Source of the DNA: Alphaproteobacteria bacterium
GTDB taxonomy: Bacteria > Pseudomonadota > Alphaproteobacteria > ATCC43930 > CGMCC-115725
Assembly (NCBI GenBank): GCA_017353855.1
Contig: JAFMSA010000187.1
Span: 1-7,554 of the forward strand
Direction of reading: 5' to 3'
DNA length: 7,554 bases
The number at the start of each line of letters is the position of its first letter. Position 1 is the first letter of the stretch. The notes below the pieces were generated by a model. The model had not been told where the DNA came from. It did not search any database and saw nothing but the letters and a program-made list of their open reading frames with translations. This document shows, piece by piece, positions 6,147 through 7,554 of the stretch. A program made the position numbers and the translations under genes.

Positions 6147-6920
6147 TCAGGCAGCGCGGGCACCCTGCAGAGATCCCGCAGGACGTGAGGTGCACGCCCG
6201 AGCAAAGGCCGAAAATAGGGCCCGCGAGAACGGATTTTCAAGTACCTTGTGCTCCGGGTGCCATTGCACGCCGACAACAAACCTCGCGCCCGGCAAGCTG
6301 ACGGCCTCGATCTGTCCATCGGGTGCCACCGCTTCCACCCGCAGCATTGGGGCCGGGCGGTCGATACCCTGCGAATGCCGCGAATTAACCATGATTTCCG
6401 TCGCTTCAAGGAGCGAAGCCAAAAGCCCGCCGGGAGTCAGGGCGACCTGGTGGGCGGGACCGTAGGGGCCCTCGGGCGAATCTTTCGCGGAGCGATGATT
6501 GAGGCGGCCGGGCAATTCGTGCACCCGCTGATGTAGGCTCCCGCCGAGGGCCACGTTCAACTCCTGGATGCCGCGGCAAATCGCCAGGATCGGCAAGTCG
6601 CGACTCACCGCCTCGCGGATCAGCGGCAATGTCGTGGCGTCGCGCTCGGGATCATGCAGCGTTTCGGGGTGGCTTGGCTCGCACCCATAGTGGCTGGGAT
6701 GCACGTTCGACGGACTGCCGGTCAACAGGAGCCCGTCGAGCCTTTCAAGCAATCCGCACAAATCGACCCTCGATCCCACGGCCGGGATCACCACCGGCAC
6801 GCACCCGGCCGCGTCGATCACGGCGGCTGGATACTTGTCCTGCACGCCATGGATGATGCGTTCATTGATCTTGCGTGCGCAACTCGGGAGGCCGATGACC
6901 GGCATGATGCGAAGGGGCAT
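6147..6920 (-). CDS. Gamma-glutamyl-GABA hydrolase (PuuD/peptidase C26) family protein
   Basis: This 257-residue class I glutamine-amidotransferase-like hydrolase is cytoplasmic and close in length to E. coli PuuD (254). PuuD cleaves gamma-glutamyl-gamma-aminobutyrate to glutamate and GABA in putrescine breakdown. The nucleophile elbow is LAICRGIQELNVALGGSL (112-129) with Cys115. The catalytic His221 and Glu223 are in VGVQWHPE (216-223). Other family stretches are LTGSPSNVHPSHYG (66-79) and VNSRHSQGIDRPAP (178-191). The ATG at 6920 is 11 nt after the lolA stop and gives the expected N-terminus before the strand PVIGLPS; ATG at 6905 is an alternative. No clear ribosome-binding site is seen, so translation may be coupled to lolA. 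There are no other putrescine genes here, so the true substrate may be another gamma-glutamyl compound. Confidence 0.88.
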   Translation of the reverse strand: MPLRIMPVIGLPSCARKINERIIHGVQDKYPAAVIDAAGCVPVVIPAVGSRVDLCGLLERLDGLLLTGSPSNVHPSHYGCEPSHPETLHDPERDATTLPLIREAVSRDLPILAICRGIQELNVALGGSLHQRVHELPGRLNHRSAKDSPEGPYGPAHQVALTPGGLLASLLEATEIMVNSRHSQGIDRPAPMLRVEAVAPDGQIEAVSLPGARFVVGVQWHPEHKVLENPFSRALFSAFARACTSRPAGSLQGARAA

Positions 6921-6931
6921 TGTCTGTTGTC

Positions 6932-7554
6932 TCAAGGTTCGTATTGGCGGCGGGAACCGGCATAGGGATTCTGGTATACAAACAGCTTGGGGTCGAGCGC
7001 CACACCCATTCTTACATCGAAAATCGAAACCGTCGTCGCCTTGCGCTGCTGATCGACAATCGTCCATTGCCGCAGCGCCAGGGGCTGGTTGCTGAACACC
7101 ATGGTCAGGCTGCCGGCGTCGGGCTGCGCCTTCTCGAGGACCGTGATGCTCAGCATGTTCGCGCCCCGCTCGAAACGGGTGATGATCAGATCGTCGAAAG
7201 TGATCGGATCACGCAGCAACAGCCAGGCGGGTGTCGATTTCAGCCCGATTTTGGACATCTCGGCCAGCTGCTTGTCGACGTAATACACGTAGAACATATC
7301 CGCCAGCAGAAGGACCGGCGAGGGGGGATCGTATTCGAACCGCATTCTTCCCGGCCGCGCCATCCACAGCTGCCCGCTCGCCCTGCGGCCGTCCGCCGTT
7401 ACCTGCTGAAACCGGGCATACATCGTGTGGATGCCGTTGAGGTACGCCGTAATCCGCTGCAGATCGGCGCTGTCCTGAGGGCTGAGCGCAACAGGCGCGG
7501 GCGGCACGGCCCCATCGGCTGCGAGCGGGAGCAGCGTCGCTGCGCAGGCGAGAC
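6932..7554 (-). CDS. lolA: Outer-membrane lipoprotein carrier LolA, 5' end beyond window
   Basis: LolA is a periplasmic chaperone that takes lipoproteins from the LolCDE complex and hands them to the outer membrane. The frame runs in from the window edge, giving 206 visible residues; the start codon is outside. The first visible residues (LACAATLLPLAADG) look like the end of a signal peptide with cleavage near LAA. The mature part shows typical alphaproteobacterial LolA stretches: RITAYLNGIHTMYARFQQV, SGQLWMARPGRMRFEYDPPS, LLLADMFYVYYVDKQL, STPAWLLLRDPITF and LRQWTIVD. A GTG at 7507 could be misread as the start, but it would discard the signal peptide. The gene is followed after 11 nt by the PuuD-like gene, suggesting cotranscription. 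Confidence 0.92.
   Translation of the reverse strand, partial: LACAATLLPLAADGAVPPAPVALSPQDSADLQRITAYLNGIHTMYARFQQVTADGRRASGQLWMARPGRMRFEYDPPSPVLLLADMFYVYYVDKQLAEMSKIGLKSTPAWLLLRDPITFDDLIITRFERGANMLSITVLEKAQPDAGSLTMVFSNQPLALRQWTIVDQQRKATTVSIFDVRMGVALDPKLFVYQNPYAGSRRQYEP

Noticed and set aside
1..7554. Search for tRNA, rRNA, CRISPR, insertion sequences or attachment sites
   Set aside because: I saw no cloverleaf-like sequence, spaced direct repeats, transposase motifs or terminal inverted repeats by eye.

Overview
The window is GC-rich and densely coding. It looks like chromosomal DNA of an alphaproteobacterium, possibly of the Rhodospirillales. This rests on codon composition, on the alphaproteobacterial style of the LolA sequence, and on lolA lying close to an exonuclease III gene, an arrangement I recall from alphaproteobacterial chromosomes (often with ftsK just upstream of lolA). 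The species cannot be named. I see no tRNA, rRNA, CRISPR array, insertion sequence or phage gene.

Left part (1-5130): a glycosyltransferase gene of the COG4671/MurG-like type runs leftward off the window edge (1219 to 1). It diverges, across a gap of about 70 bp, from a rightward three-gene unit. That unit holds a 936-residue fused ABC exporter (1290-4100), a 160-residue cyclic-nucleotide-binding protein with no DNA-binding domain (4136-4618) and a small SAM-dependent methyltransferase (4624-5130). Spacing within the unit is tight (35 and 5 nt), so it is probably one operon. The glycosyltransferase may make what the exporter moves, and the cyclic-nucleotide protein may control it, but no substrate can be read from the sequence.

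The ABC protein is the most unusual item. Its nucleotide-binding domain carries an extra region of roughly 270 residues between the Q-loop and the signature motif. This extra region looks like added copies of the domain's own Q-loop-to-signature segment, with three EN-LLFG-like motifs instead of one. Several ATP and Mg-binding positions also differ from consensus: Asn after the Walker A Lys, Asn for the Walker B Asp, and LSLAQ for LSGGQ.

Right part (5108-7554): three genes run leftward. They are lolA (outer-membrane lipoprotein carrier, 5' end outside the window), a class I glutamine-amidotransferase-like hydrolase related to gamma-glutamyl-GABA hydrolase PuuD, and an exonuclease III (xth). 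lolA and the hydrolase are 11 nt apart and probably cotranscribed. A 241-bp gap before xth holds a weak terminator-like element and a perfect 11-bp GC-rich hairpin just upstream of the xth start. The xth and methyltransferase genes converge and overlap by 23 bp.
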